Notes: a model not told the origin generated them from the sequence alone. A stretch of DNA of 60,416 nucleotides from CAZXCK01 sp964639225 (GCA_964639225.1 CAZXCK010000013.1:1-60416), one strand, 5' to 3'; shown: positions 39,034 to 48,437, numbered from the stretch's first letter. Translations and numbers: made by a program.

Positions 39034-41646
39034 GTGGAGATCATCTGCACGCACAACAACGCCGATTTCGACGCGGTGGCCGCCATGCTGGCGGCGCACA
39101 AGCTCTATCCAGAGGCCGTACCGGTCCTGCCGGAGCGCCTCAACCGCAACGTGAGCGAATTCGTCACGCTGTACCAGAACGGCCTGCCTTTCGTCCGCTG
39201 GGAGGAGGTGCGCCAGCCTACTATTGAAGGCCTGATCCTGGTCGATACCCAGCGCATGCCCGCCATTGATGAACTGACAGACGATACACCGGTGCTCATC
39301 ATCGACCATCATCCACTGGAACACGAACTCGCGCCCAACGTCACCTACAATGGCATGAAAGTCGGCGCGGTGACGACTCTGCTCGTCGAGGAGATTCGCG
39401 CCCGTCACATCGACATCGACTCGCTGGAAGCCACCCTGCTGATGCTGGGCATCTACTCCGATACCGGCTCGCTGACCTACGGCACGACGACTCCCCGCGA
39501 TCTGCAGGCAGCGGCCTGGCTGCTGGAACAGCGCGCCGTCATCGACACCGTACAGCGCTACCTGGTTTCGGCCCTCACCGAGAGCCAGCGCGAACTCTTC
39601 GACCGGCTGCTGGCAGCGGCGGAGACGCGCAACATTCACGGCCACATGGTGATGGTGTGTGCGGTGGACGCTGACCAATACATCGAGCAGATCAACAGCG
39701 TGGCCCATCGCCTGCGCGACGCGCTGGACCCCGATGCGCTGTTTGTGCTGGTCCACATGCCGGAGAGTACGCAGCTCGTGGCGCGTTCGCGGCGCGACGC
39801 CATCGACGTCGGCGAAATCGCCCGGCGCTTCGGTGGCGGCGGTCACACGCGGGCGGCGGCGGCCAAAATGGAGCACATCGAACTCGACGAAGCCTTGAGC
39901 CTGCTGTGGCAGAAGCTCGACGAGTCCGTGCGCCCAGTGGCCCGCGTCGCCGATCTGATGTCGTTCGGCGTGCAGACCGTCGAGGCTGGCGAACGCCTGG
40001 CGGACATCCTGCCGCGTTTGCGCCGCATCGGCCATGAGGGCTATCCGGTGCTCGACGATGGGCGCGTGGTCGGCCTGCTCACCCGCCGCGACGCCGACCG
40101 TGCCGCCGAGCACGGCCTGAAGGACGTGAGCGTGCGCGATGTCATGATTAGCGGCGAGGTGACGCTCTCGCCAGAGGACTCGGTCGGGCGTTTAGAACAG
40201 GCGATGGTCGCCAGCAGTTGGGGGCAGATTCCCGTCGTCGATGCGGGACGGCTGATCGGCGTGGTCACCCGTACCGATCTCATCAAACACTGGGCGGCGG
40301 CTCACCCGCCGGCGGTGCGCCCTGAGGAGCGCGTCGAAAGCGAGCGCATCGCCGCCGTGCTGGGCAAGCCGGTCGCCGCGCTGGTGAACGCCATCGCCGA
40401 GAACGCGCGCCTGCGCCACCTGAGCCTGTATATGGTGGGCGGCGTGGTCCGCGATCTGCTGCTGGGACGGCCCAACCTCGACATCGATTTTGTCGTCGAG
40501 GCCGACGCCATCGATTTCGCTTCCGGTCTGCGCGAGATGTACGGCGGCGAGATCAGCAGCTACCGACCGTTCGGCACGGCCAAATGGCTGCTCGACGACA
40601 CCGTGACCGTCGCGCTGGGAGTCCCAGCCGGGTCGCTGCCAGAGAACATCGACTTCGCCACCTCGCGCAACGAGTTCTACCTGCACCCCACCGCCCTGCC
40701 CTCGGTTTACAGCAGCTCGATCAAGCTGGACCTGCACCGCCGCGATTTCACCATCAACACACTGGCTATCCAGCTCAGTCCAGCCACAGCCGCCGAACGC
40801 CTGCTCGACTTCTACGGCGGCCTCAGCGACCTGCGGCGCGGCTTAATCCGCGTGCTGCACAGCCTGAGCTTCGTCGATGACCCCACCCGCGTGCTGCGCG
40901 CCGTGCGCTTTGAGCAGCGGCTCGGCTTCCAGATCGAGGCGCGCACCGCCGAACTTATCGAGTCCTCGCGTCCCATGCTGCGCCGCATCACCGGCGAGCG
41001 CGTGCGCAACGAACTCAAACTGCTGCTCAAAGAGATACAGCCAGAGCGCGCACTGCTCGTCATGCAGACGCGCAACATCCTGCCGGCGATTCATCCCTGG
41101 CTGGCCTTCGACGAAGCGGCGGCGGGCGCTTTCCGCGAGGCGCGCCGCACCCAGGACCGCTGGCCCGTGACCGTCGAGAAGGTCGAACGCCTCTACTGGC
41201 ATCTGATGATGGCCCACATCCAGCCAGAGCGGCTGCCGGACCTGTGCAGCCGTCTGTTGTTCGCCCAGAGCATCACGCAGTCCTTCATCGGCGCGGCGAC
41301 GCTGGCACAGCAGCCGGGCGTCCTCGCCGAACCCGACGCCCGCCCCAGCGACATCGTCCGCCTGCTGGACGGCACGACCGAGATCGCGCTGCTGGCCGCC
41401 TGGATTATCGTCGATGACGAGCGCCAGACGCGCATCGAGCGCTATCTGCACGAGTGGCGCTACCTGGAGCCGCGTACCAACGGCTATACGCTGCGCGCGA
41501 TGGGTCTGCCGCCCGGCCCGCGCTACCGGGTGATCCTGGACCGGCTGCGCGAGGCCTGCCTCAACGGCGAGATCGCCAGTGAAGCCAGCGAGCAGGCGCT
41601 GCTGCATCAGTTGATTGAGGAGACAGCCCATCTTGACGATGATTAA
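39034..41646 (+). CDS. DHH-CBS-tRNA nucleotidyltransferase fusion (A-adding type)
   Basis: 870 aa starting at GTG 39034. Ordered domains: DHH phosphoesterase (ICTHNNADFDAVAAM at the N-terminus, IIDHHPLEHE ~88), DHHA1 (RRFGGGGHTRAAAAKM ~262), two CBS repeats (~300-425, VADLMSFGVQTVEAGE and VRDVMISGEVTL), then the poly(A)-polymerase/CCA head (YMVGGVVRDLLLGRPNLDIDFVVE ~465-490 with catalytic DxD) and its RNA-binding tail. This architecture matches the A-adding half of split tRNA CCA enzymes. It should finish the 3' end of tRNA. The DHH/CBS part may sense a nucleotide. The next GNAT gene starts before its stop. Confidence 0.9.
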   Translation: MEIICTHNNADFDAVAAMLAAHKLYPEAVPVLPERLNRNVSEFVTLYQNGLPFVRWEEVRQPTIEGLILVDTQRMPAIDELTDDTPVLIIDHHPLEHELAPNVTYNGMKVGAVTTLLVEEIRARHIDIDSLEATLLMLGIYSDTGSLTYGTTTPRDLQAAAWLLEQRAVIDTVQRYLVSALTESQRELFDRLLAAAETRNIHGHMVMVCAVDADQYIEQINSVAHRLRDALDPDALFVLVHMPESTQLVARSRRDAIDVGEIARRFGGGGHTRAAAAKMEHIELDEALSLLWQKLDESVRPVARVADLMSFGVQTVEAGERLADILPRLRRIGHEGYPVLDDGRVVGLLTRRDADRAAEHGLKDVSVRDVMISGEVTLSPEDSVGRLEQAMVASSWGQIPVVDAGRLIGVVTRTDLIKHWAAAHPPAVRPEERVESERIAAVLGKPVAALVNAIAENARLRHLSLYMVGGVVRDLLLGRPNLDIDFVVEADAIDFASGLREMYGGEISSYRPFGTAKWLLDDTVTVALGVPAGSLPENIDFATSRNEFYLHPTALPSVYSSSIKLDLHRRDFTINTLAIQLSPATAAERLLDFYGGLSDLRRGLIRVLHSLSFVDDPTRVLRAVRFEQRLGFQIEARTAELIESSRPMLRRITGERVRNELKLLLKEIQPERALLVMQTRNILPAIHPWLAFDEAAAGAFREARRTQDRWPVTVEKVERLYWHLMMAHIQPERLPDLCSRLLFAQSITQSFIGAATLAQQPGVLAEPDARPSDIVRLLDGTTEIALLAAWIIVDDERQTRIERYLHEWRYLEPRTNGYTLRAMGLPPGPRYRVILDRLREACLNGEIASEASEQALLHQLIEETAHLDDD

Positions 41647-42163
41647 CGAACCGGGCGCGTTGTCGCTGAATCTGAAGATCACGCTGCGCCCGGCCCGCGA
41701 AGACGACATCCCCAAACTGGAATGGTACGGCCAGTTCCGGCATTATCGCAATCTGTTCCGGCGCGCCTTCAACGAGCAGCAGGCCGGGCGCCGGCTCATT
41801 CTGGTCGCGGACTGCAACGGCTTCCCCGTCGGGCAGATCGCCATCCAGTTTCAGGGCGGCACGGCCCGCATCGCCGATGGCCAGCAGCGCGGCTATCTGT
41901 ACTCCTTCCGGGTGATGGAGATGTTTCGCGGGCAGGGGCTGGGCACACGCCTGATCGACGAAGCGCAGCGACAGCTTGTGGCACGCGGCTTCTCCTGGGC
42001 AACCATCGCCGTCGCCAAAGACAATCCCGGCGCGCTGCGCCTGTACGAGCGACTGGGTTTCGTCCGTTTCACCGACGATCCAGGCCGCTGGAACTACATC
42101 GACCATCGTGGGCGCGTGCGCCAGGTCGATGAGCCATGCTGGATACTGGAAAAACGTCTGTGA
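41639..42163 (+). CDS. GNAT-family N-acetyltransferase
   Basis: The ATG at 41639 overlaps the stop of the previous gene by 8 nt; TTG 41633 is an alternative with a better-spaced GAGGAG. About 174 aa. Landmarks are LNLKITLRPAREDDIPKLEWYGQF (~11-34), YSFRVMEMFRGQGLGTRLIDEAQRQL with the acetyl-CoA loop R-G-Q-G-L-G-T (~85-110), and NPGALRLYERLGFVRF (~130-145). The extra C-terminal residues WNYIDHRGRVRQVDEPCWILEKRL are unusual. It follows the tRNA nucleotidyltransferase but a tRNA substrate is only a guess. Confidence 0.75.
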   Translation: MINEPGALSLNLKITLRPAREDDIPKLEWYGQFRHYRNLFRRAFNEQQAGRRLILVADCNGFPVGQIAIQFQGGTARIADGQQRGYLYSFRVMEMFRGQGLGTRLIDEAQRQLVARGFSWATIAVAKDNPGALRLYERLGFVRFTDDPGRWNYIDHRGRVRQVDEPCWILEKRL

Positions 42164-42278
42164 ATCGTGTAAAATCCGTGATTGTTGTCACTATGACCTG
42201 TATCTGATTTCATGGTTACATAGTACTCAGGTGCAGGTTCGCTTCTCGCAACGGAAAGTAGTGGAGTAACGACCGGTA

Positions 42279-42623
42279 ATGAAAGCTAACCAGATGGCTG
42301 TTCAGGTGCAGCGATGGCACGGTGGCCAGTACCCCACCAAATCGACCGTCACACGGTTGATGCAGCAGGACGGGCTGCGTCCCTACGAATGGATCAGCAA
42401 ACCCAATCAACGCTACGCCGTCCGTTCTCATGGTTACGACAAAATCCTCTATCTGATCGATGGCTCTCTCGAAATCCATTTACCCGACACCAACGAGCGC
42501 GTGCGTCTGCGCGGCGGCGACCGCATCGACATTCCCGCCGGTGTGCGTCATGGCACCATCAGCGGAATGGGCGGGGCCGTCTGCCTGGAAGCTGCTGTGA
42601 TGCGCCGGCCCGCCCGTCGCTGA
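42279..42623 (+). CDS. Small cupin-domain protein
   Basis: 114 aa forming one cupin barrel. Cupin motif 1 region is RSHGYDKILYLIDGSLEIHLPDTNERVRLRGGDRIDIPAGVRHGTISG (~50-97). The expected G(X)5HXH start has only one His (SHGYDK), and the motif 2 ending PAGVRHG is present. Such proteins bind a metal or small molecule. Its single-domain form resembles sugar or auxiliary cupins. A good intrinsic terminator follows it, so it is a stand-alone unit. Confidence 0.75.
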   Translation: MKANQMAVQVQRWHGGQYPTKSTVTRLMQQDGLRPYEWISKPNQRYAVRSHGYDKILYLIDGSLEIHLPDTNERVRLRGGDRIDIPAGVRHGTISGMGGAVCLEAAVMRRPARR

Positions 42624-42644
42624 AGCGAGCCGCATCCACATCGC

Positions 42645-42668
42645 GCCGGGGGACATCCCCGGCTTTTT
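42645..42668 (+). terminator. Intrinsic terminator after the cupin gene
   Basis: GCCGGGG (42645-42651), a GACAT loop, CCCCGGC (42657-42663), then TTTTT (42664-42668). Confidence 0.85.
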
Positions 42669-42704
42669 GATTCACGCCGTCTTTTATCTCTGGCGGGACT
42701 GCGC

Positions 42705-42727
42705 TACACTAGCGTCACAGACGCTAG
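42705..42727 (+). promoter_or_regulatory. Inverted repeat beside a -10 upstream of ccdA
   Basis: CTAGCGTC (42709-42716) and GACGCTAG (42720-42727) are perfect inverted copies around ACA. They begin at the last bases of a -10-like TACACT (42705-42710), so they would overlie the transcription start. This could be an operator for the three-gene redox operon, or a 5' hairpin; no clear -35 was found. Confidence 0.4.
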
Positions 42728-42736
42728 GGAAGTTTT

Positions 42737-44038
42737 GTGCCGCTGGCAGCGTCTGAATCTACAGCGGATATGATCCGGCTGGATGTCGTAGTTTGTGTGG
42801 AGCGTGATGTTTTGGACCTTATTCTTGCTGCTGTCGCAGGTTTGATCTCATTTCTGTCACCGTGTGTGCTGCCGCTGGTACCGGCCTACATCGGCTATAT
42901 GGGCGGTCGCATGACGCACACCGTCGCCACCACCATGCCGCAAACCGGCGGCGCTTCTGGCGGCAGCGCCGCGCTGGCCGTCGACCGGTCGCTGGCCATG
43001 CGTTTCAACACGGCACTGCACGGCGCGGCCTTTGTGCTGGGCTTTACGTTTGTTTTCGTCACCCTGGGCATCCTGGGCACCGCCTTCGTCCGGCAGATCG
43101 GCAGCACCGCCACCGTCGAGACGATGATCGGACGCATCGGCGGTGTGGTGATTATCGTCCTGGGCCTGCACTTTATGGGGGCGCTGCCGGTGCTGTTCCG
43201 TCACTTACGCGCCCGCCCGCAGGTGATCGGCAGCCCGCTGTGGACGGCGCTGGTGGCGCTGGCACTCAGCGCGGTGATCGCCTGGGCCTTCACCGGCACG
43301 GTCGCCCTGTGGAATACCGCCGCCTACCCCGCCTGGACCGGCGCTATCGCGCTGGTGCTGCTGGCGATCGTGTGGCTGGGCATGGTCCTCGGCGGCGGCT
43401 TCAGCCAGCCGACCGCCTTCTGGACACGCGCCATGAACACCATTGACTACGCCCTCTACGCCGACACCCGCCGCCAGATGACCCCCAGCGCCAATCGCGG
43501 GCTGGCCAATTCGGCGCTGATCGGCGTGGTGTTCGCCGCTGGCTGGACGCCGTGCATCGGTCCCACGCTGGGCGCGGCCATGATGATGGCCGCCAACACC
43601 GGCGAAATCGGGCAGGCGGCGCTGCTGATGACGGTCTACTCGCTGGGTATGGGCGTCCCGTTCATTCTGACGGCACTGCTGCTGGACGGTGCCCAGGGCG
43701 GCCTGCGCCGCCTCAACCGGCACATGAACTGGATCAAGCTGGCCAGCGGTGGCTTCCTGGTGCTGATGGGCTTCGCCATCGCCAGCGGCCAGCTCGCCGA
43801 ACTCAGCCGCGATTTCTCGGTCCAGTTCGGCGATTTCTCGTACCGCATGGAACAGTGTACCGTCGGCCTGTTCGACGGCGACATCAGCCTCGGCCAGTAC
43901 GGAACCTGCATCGGCGGTGGCGAGTCGTATAACGCCCTGCGCGAGGCGCACAGCGGCGCGGAAGCCTTCGGCGACATCGCCGGGCCGTCCCTGTGGCTGG
44001 GGCCGCTGCAGGCCGTCACACCGCCAGATACGCTATAA
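42737..44038 (+). CDS. ccdA: CcdA-type thiol-disulphide membrane transporter
   Basis: 433 aa from GTG 42737; ATG 42770, GTG 42797 and TTG 42812 are other options. The two Cys-Pro motifs of CcdA/DsbD are visible: FLSPCVLPLVPAYIG (~40-55) and WTPCIGPTLGAAMM (~270-285). They lie in helices and shuttle electrons from the cytosol to the exterior. A 120-residue insertion between the first motif and the core, and a C-terminal tail with three or four Cys residues (EQCTVGLFDG, TCIGGGES), go beyond typical ~240-aa CcdA. It is followed by a TlpA-like thioredoxin, so the pair probably passes reductant to cytochrome c maturation or a periplasmic thioredoxin. Confidence 0.85.
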   Translation: MPLAASESTADMIRLDVVVCVERDVLDLILAAVAGLISFLSPCVLPLVPAYIGYMGGRMTHTVATTMPQTGGASGGSAALAVDRSLAMRFNTALHGAAFVLGFTFVFVTLGILGTAFVRQIGSTATVETMIGRIGGVVIIVLGLHFMGALPVLFRHLRARPQVIGSPLWTALVALALSAVIAWAFTGTVALWNTAAYPAWTGAIALVLLAIVWLGMVLGGGFSQPTAFWTRAMNTIDYALYADTRRQMTPSANRGLANSALIGVVFAAGWTPCIGPTLGAAMMMAANTGEIGQAALLMTVYSLGMGVPFILTALLLDGAQGGLRRLNRHMNWIKLASGGFLVLMGFAIASGQLAELSRDFSVQFGDFSYRMEQCTVGLFDGDISLGQYGTCIGGGESYNALREAHSGAEAFGDIAGPSLWLGPLQAVTPPDTL

Positions 44039-44041
44039 GTG

Positions 44042-44650
44042 ATGCAGCAGCAGTTGAGCCACCAATCGACGATCAACGCTGGCAGTCACCGGGCGACACG
44101 CGCCGCCCGTCTGCTGGCGTCCGCCGGTCTGCTGCTGGCGGCGCTGGTGATCGTCGTCATGGCGGGACTGCCCGACCGCGCCGATTACACCGGCTGGACG
44201 CTCAACAGCGGCCAGTATGTCGCGCCGGAGTTGGGCGCGCTGGCCCCGCCGGTTGAGGGCGTCACCGTCGACGGCCAGGCGCTGAGTCTCGCCGATCTGC
44301 GCGGCGCGCCGGTCGTGCTGAACTTCTGGGCGACATGGTGCGTCCCCTGCGCTGTCGAGATGCCCGAACTCCAGCAGCTTTATGAGACACACCGCGCCGA
44401 TGGTCTGCGCGTGCTGGCCGCCAACATGGCCGAAGCGCCGCCGCTGGTCCGCGCCTGGCGCGACACACACAGCCTGACATTCGATCTGCTGCTGGACCCG
44501 GACGGCGCTATCGCCCAGGCTTACCGCGTCCGTGCCTGGCCCTCGACGTTCATTATTTCGCCGGCTGGCGTCATTACGCAGGTTTACTTTGGCCCGGTCT
44601 CCGCGCAGCAGTTGACGGCTGCGCTGGCTCCGTTCATCGCACAGGAATAA
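44042..44650 (+). CDS. TlpA/ResA-like membrane-anchored thioredoxin
   Basis: About 202 aa; ATG 44042 chosen (GTG 44039 is an immediate alternative). A membrane helix (LLASAGLLLAALVIVVMAGL) anchors a thioredoxin domain whose active site reads FWATWCVPCAVEMPELQQLYE (~95-115), the WCxxC of TlpA/ResA proteins. VRAWPSTFIISPAG contains the cis-Pro. It probably receives electrons from the CcdA partner immediately upstream and reduces apocytochrome c or other exported disulphides. The active-site sequence WCVPC is standard. Confidence 0.9.
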   Translation: MQQQLSHQSTINAGSHRATRAARLLASAGLLLAALVIVVMAGLPDRADYTGWTLNSGQYVAPELGALAPPVEGVTVDGQALSLADLRGAPVVLNFWATWCVPCAVEMPELQQLYETHRADGLRVLAANMAEAPPLVRAWRDTHSLTFDLLLDPDGAIAQAYRVRAWPSTFIISPAGVITQVYFGPVSAQQLTAALAPFIAQE

Positions 44651-44654
44651 ACAC

Positions 44655-45410
44655 ATGTCTAGCAAATCCGAACGCCAACCGCGCCGCCTGGCACTCCGCC
44701 TCAACCTGCTGGTGCTGCGCTTCGCCCGCCACTGGCTCAAAGTCGTGCTGGTGGTGCTGTCGATCTACGTGGCGCTGCCGTTCATCGCCCCCACGCTGAT
44801 GCACCTGGGCGCCACCGGACCAGCGCGCGCCATTTACACCATCTACAGCCCGTTCTGCCACCAGTTCGGCTTTCGCTCGTTTTATCTGTTCGGCGAGCAG
44901 CCAGTATATCCACGCACCGCCGCCGACTCGCAGTGGGTCCCCTACGAAGACATGACGCGCAACCTGCCCCAGTTCGAGCGTTTCACCGTTGACGACGAGT
45001 TCACGCTGGAATGGTCGCTGGCCCACAAGAACTTCTTAGGCAACGAGACAATGGGCTACAAAGTAGCCCTGTGCGGGCGCGATATCTTCATCTACATGGC
45101 GATTCTGACTGGCGGCTTCATCTACGCGATTCCGGTGGTGCGGCGGCGGCTGCGACCGGTTCCACTGCTGCTGTATGTATTCCTGGGGCTGGGGCCAATC
45201 GGCCTGGACGGTTTCAGCCAGTTGCTGGGCTATCCGCCGTTTAACCTGTGGCCCCCGCGCGAGACGCTGCCGGTGTTCCGCGTGCTGACCGGCGCCATCT
45301 TCGGGTTGATGAGCGCCTGGCTCGCCTTCCCCTACCTGGAATTGTCGATGCAGGACGCGCGCCGCGACATCGAGGCCAAGCTGTGGCGCGCTGGCGTCAA
45401 AGAGCTGTAA
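44655..45410 (+). CDS. DUF2085-type membrane protein
   Basis: 251 aa, 4 nt after the thioredoxin gene. The chain has a DUF2085 look: IYTIYSPFCHQFGFRSFYLFG (~55-75), YKVALCGRDIFIYMAILTGGFIYA (~135-158) and GLGPIGLDGFSQLLGYPPFNLWPPRETLPVFRVLTGAIFG (~175-215), with three or four membrane helices. Conserved Cys/His pairs in the first two motifs could bind metal or haem. Its role is unknown; the context next to CcdA and TlpA suggests envelope redox. Confidence 0.75.
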   Translation: MSSKSERQPRRLALRLNLLVLRFARHWLKVVLVVLSIYVALPFIAPTLMHLGATGPARAIYTIYSPFCHQFGFRSFYLFGEQPVYPRTAADSQWVPYEDMTRNLPQFERFTVDDEFTLEWSLAHKNFLGNETMGYKVALCGRDIFIYMAILTGGFIYAIPVVRRRLRPVPLLLYVFLGLGPIGLDGFSQLLGYPPFNLWPPRETLPVFRVLTGAIFGLMSAWLAFPYLELSMQDARRDIEAKLWRAGVKEL

Positions 45411-45425
45411 CCCCGCACAAAACAA

Positions 45426-45453
45426 GCATCCCCGGCCACCTGACCGGGGATGC
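45426..45453. terminator. Strong stem-loop terminator between convergent genes
   Basis: GCATCCCCGG (45426-45435) pairs with CCGGGGATGC (45444-45453) over 10 bp with an 8-nt loop. It lies between the DUF2085 gene and the convergent surface-protein gene. No long T-run is attached on either strand. Confidence 0.65.
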
Positions 45454-45501
45454 GCTGCTTCTGCTGTTCTGCTTCCCGGCTGTGATTCGCCGGAAACCGT
45501 C

Positions 45502-48309
45502 TTAGCCCTGGCTGGCGTCCTCGCCATCGCCGGGGTCATAACCGCCAGGCGGTGTGTCGTCCTCTTGTTCCGGTATGTAGGTGTTGGTCACCGTCTTGGA
45601 AGCTGTCTGCTCCGACTGGACCGTCACATTCCCCGTGCCGCTGACTTCCCAGCGTTCGCCGGGGTCAGTCTCGCTGACGTTGTAAGTCCCCACCGGCAGA
45701 TCGTTAAACGTATGGTCCTGCCCGTCCGCCAGATTGACGCACTGATTAAAGCCGTCCGGTCCACTCACGCAGATGTTAAACGGATCGACCGCGACCGGGT
45801 CGTTACCGTCCCAGTTGATGCTCTTGCTGACCGTCAGGCTTCCTGGAGGCGCTGGCGTATTGGTCGGCGGCGGCGGCACGTAAACGTTACGCACAGTGCG
45901 CTCCGCCGTCTGGTTGGATTCCACCGTGATGCTGCCTGTGCCGCTGGCACTCCACAACGAACCTGGATCCTCGGTGATGTTGTATGTGCCCGGCCTCAGA
46001 TTACTGAACGACTGGTTCTGCCCGTCCGACAGGTCGAAGCACGAGTCGAAGCCCTCTGGCCCGGACACACAGATCGTAAAGGGATCGTAACTGAACGAGG
46101 GGTTGCCGTCCCAGTCGACGACTTTGTCGATCACCAGATTACCTGGAATGGGTGTCGGCTCCGGTGTGTTGGTGATGACTGGCGTCGGCGTCGGGAAAGC
46201 CTCGGTGTAGATGCTGCCGGAATCCGGATCGCCGGAGCCATCGCCCTCGCCACCCGGATCGATACACAGGATGTCGAAGTACGTATTGTTAAACATCCAC
46301 GCGGCGATGCCATGTGTCGCCAGGTCCGTCGATGTCCCGCCGAAATCCAGATAGACATAAGTTGTGGAGAAGGGCGGGAAGGTATACACCGTCGGATAAG
46401 TTCCGCCATCGGCCCCGCGCCAGTAGGTTGTGCTGGGGTCGTTGGGCGTGGTGGTCGGCCCGGTAGAATTGCCCCGCCAGATTTCAACGCCAAACTGGGT
46501 GTCGTGCGCGTGCGAACCGCCGATGCTGATTCGCTCCAGCGTGAGCCACGATCGCTTGTTTTTGGCTTGTGTCCAGTCGATGTGGAAGTTGAACATCGGC
46601 GACGGCTGGTGCCGGAGACTCTCGACACGCAGCACCACCACGCCGAAGGTGTCGAAACGATCCACCCGCACCCGCATCGATTCCGAGGCGCAGTCCGGTG
46701 TGTACGTCGGCGTCGGCGTATTTTGTGGCGTGTCGGGGTCGTCGGGATCGTCGGGATCGGTGTCGTCCGTGACGATATCGGCCTCGATGACACAGCGCAG
46801 ATCGTTGCTGGTATCGTAGAACTCAAACACCGAGCCGCCGAAATCTTCCAGTTTCAGATGACTGCCGAGATTGTTGCCCGCGTTGAGGAAAACACCCTCA
46901 AAGCGTGATCTCGCGCCGTTGCCGGGGATGCCTCGTTCGGCATTGTCGAACCGGTCGCGGTCGGTGCCGGTGAACGAGTTGCTGTCAATCGACTGCGGGC
47001 TGGCGTGTTCGCCCATCCACACGACGTTGCTGTTGACCGCCATCGCCGACAGGAACATGCCCGTATACACGCTCGACGGCTTCCAGACGAGCTGTACCCG
47101 GTCCAGCTCGGTGGGCTGAACGTTGGTGTTGGTCACACTGAAGTAGACGCGCTCCCGGTCGAAGCTGAGGTCGCCCACATACAGGTTATCACAGGTGAAC
47201 GGCCCCAGGGTCGAGGTAGGCGTGGCCGTCGGTGTGGGCGTCATAGTACTGGTGGGCGTCCAGGTTTCGGTGGGCAGCGGCGTCTCGGTCGGTGGCCGGG
47301 GCGTCGGCGATGCCTGATTGCTGGCCCCAGGCGGACTGCCCTGCACCGCGTTGAGCGCGCGCGATGCCCGGAACGACTCGTTCACACCAGACCGCCGCGA
47401 CTCCATGCGGACGTATTCAGCCAGGCCCAGCGGCGTAATCAGCGGATGGTTGTAAACCACAAACACGGTGATGCGGTCGCCAGGACCGCCGGGGTCCAGC
47501 CAGCGCGTGCCCTGGTTGCGCGGCGGACGGTCGTCCAGGTTGGTCAGGCTGTCCGGGTGCGCCTCGTTCAGCATACAGTATGGCGCTTCATACTCGCGGT
47601 TGGCACTGGCCGGCGCAGAATCCGAGTCGTAGACGGTCACAAATCGCTGGTTGGGGTTAGCCTGCGGGTCATGGCTCACCGAGGCCGAGCGCATCATCGT
47701 GCGCGAACTACAAACCGACACATCGAACCAGCGCGGGATGTCGCTGCGCGGCAGCGGGTCTTCCCACACCGAGAAGAGCATATTGTGCAGGCTGTCGAAA
47801 TCGCCGTTGCGCGGGTTCGGCTCCAGCGACAGACCAGCCGCGCCACGCCGCGCCACATCCATGATGGACGCCAGACGCAGGATGTCTTTGCGGTATTCGT
47901 CGTGTTCCGGCCTGCCAGGGTCGCACACCTCGCCGTCATACCAGGTAGCAAACAGGCTCTTGGGCGTGATGTCGTAAGTGGCATCCGGGTTGGGCAGGCC
48001 ATAGGCCTCAACGACGTAGCTGGTGTCATCGCTGTCAGGATAGTGATCAAAGCGCTCGCCGACCGGGTCGCTCAGGTCGCACGGCAGCAGGTCCATACTG
48101 TACTTGGCTTCGTCGAACTGGCCGGTGGTCGTATAGCGTGCGGCCTCGCGGGCGGCGTTCTGGAGGGTAACCCAGGACTGAAACAACCGTCCGAATTCGA
48201 TGATCCCAAACGTCAGCATCAGCAGAATAGGCAGCGTCAGCGCGAATTCGGCCAGGGTTTGCCCCCTTCGCCGCCCGGCGCTGCGCTCGTTGAAACTTTC
48301 CCCTATCAT
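45502..48309 (-). CDS. TadE-like surface protein with two Cna/SpaA-type C-terminal repeats
   Basis: About 935 aa from ATG 48309 (GGAGGG 4-5 nt upstream); a frame to 48408 has no ribosome binding site. The N-terminal RRRGQTLAEFALTLPILLMLTFGIIEFGRLF (~14-45) is a TadE-like pseudopilin segment. A long extracellular domain follows, with a Thr/Pro stretch (~340). Then two repeats (~721-805, ~820-905) have the pattern GxLVxxKxxxWDGN...DPFxICVSGPxGFxxC...VTVxSxQTAxxTVxNxY, a prealbumin-like Cna/SpaA module whose Cys pair could crosslink. It should sit outside the membrane. The end EQEDDTPPGGYDPGDGEDASQG is acidic. Confidence 0.75.
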   Translation of the reverse strand: MIGESFNERSAGRRRGQTLAEFALTLPILLMLTFGIIEFGRLFQSWVTLQNAAREAARYTTTGQFDEAKYSMDLLPCDLSDPVGERFDHYPDSDDTSYVVEAYGLPNPDATYDITPKSLFATWYDGEVCDPGRPEHDEYRKDILRLASIMDVARRGAAGLSLEPNPRNGDFDSLHNMLFSVWEDPLPRSDIPRWFDVSVCSSRTMMRSASVSHDPQANPNQRFVTVYDSDSAPASANREYEAPYCMLNEAHPDSLTNLDDRPPRNQGTRWLDPGGPGDRITVFVVYNHPLITPLGLAEYVRMESRRSGVNESFRASRALNAVQGSPPGASNQASPTPRPPTETPLPTETWTPTSTMTPTPTATPTSTLGPFTCDNLYVGDLSFDRERVYFSVTNTNVQPTELDRVQLVWKPSSVYTGMFLSAMAVNSNVVWMGEHASPQSIDSNSFTGTDRDRFDNAERGIPGNGARSRFEGVFLNAGNNLGSHLKLEDFGGSVFEFYDTSNDLRCVIEADIVTDDTDPDDPDDPDTPQNTPTPTYTPDCASESMRVRVDRFDTFGVVVLRVESLRHQPSPMFNFHIDWTQAKNKRSWLTLERISIGGSHAHDTQFGVEIWRGNSTGPTTTPNDPSTTYWRGADGGTYPTVYTFPPFSTTYVYLDFGGTSTDLATHGIAAWMFNNTYFDILCIDPGGEGDGSGDPDSGSIYTEAFPTPTPVITNTPEPTPIPGNLVIDKVVDWDGNPSFSYDPFTICVSGPEGFDSCFDLSDGQNQSFSNLRPGTYNITEDPGSLWSASGTGSITVESNQTAERTVRNVYVPPPPTNTPAPPGSLTVSKSINWDGNDPVAVDPFNICVSGPDGFNQCVNLADGQDHTFNDLPVGTYNVSETDPGERWEVSGTGNVTVQSEQTASKTVTNTYIPEQEDDTPPGGYDPGDGEDASQG

Positions 48310-48437
48310 AAAGCCCTCCATATTTGCCGGTTTCGCCGCAGCCGGCACGCCCTTAAGAGCGTCTATAAGGAATTGGTGATCTGTCGATAGACCGGGAAGG
48401 ACAGCCACGCTGGCTGTCCCCCTGAAAAATCAGTTCG

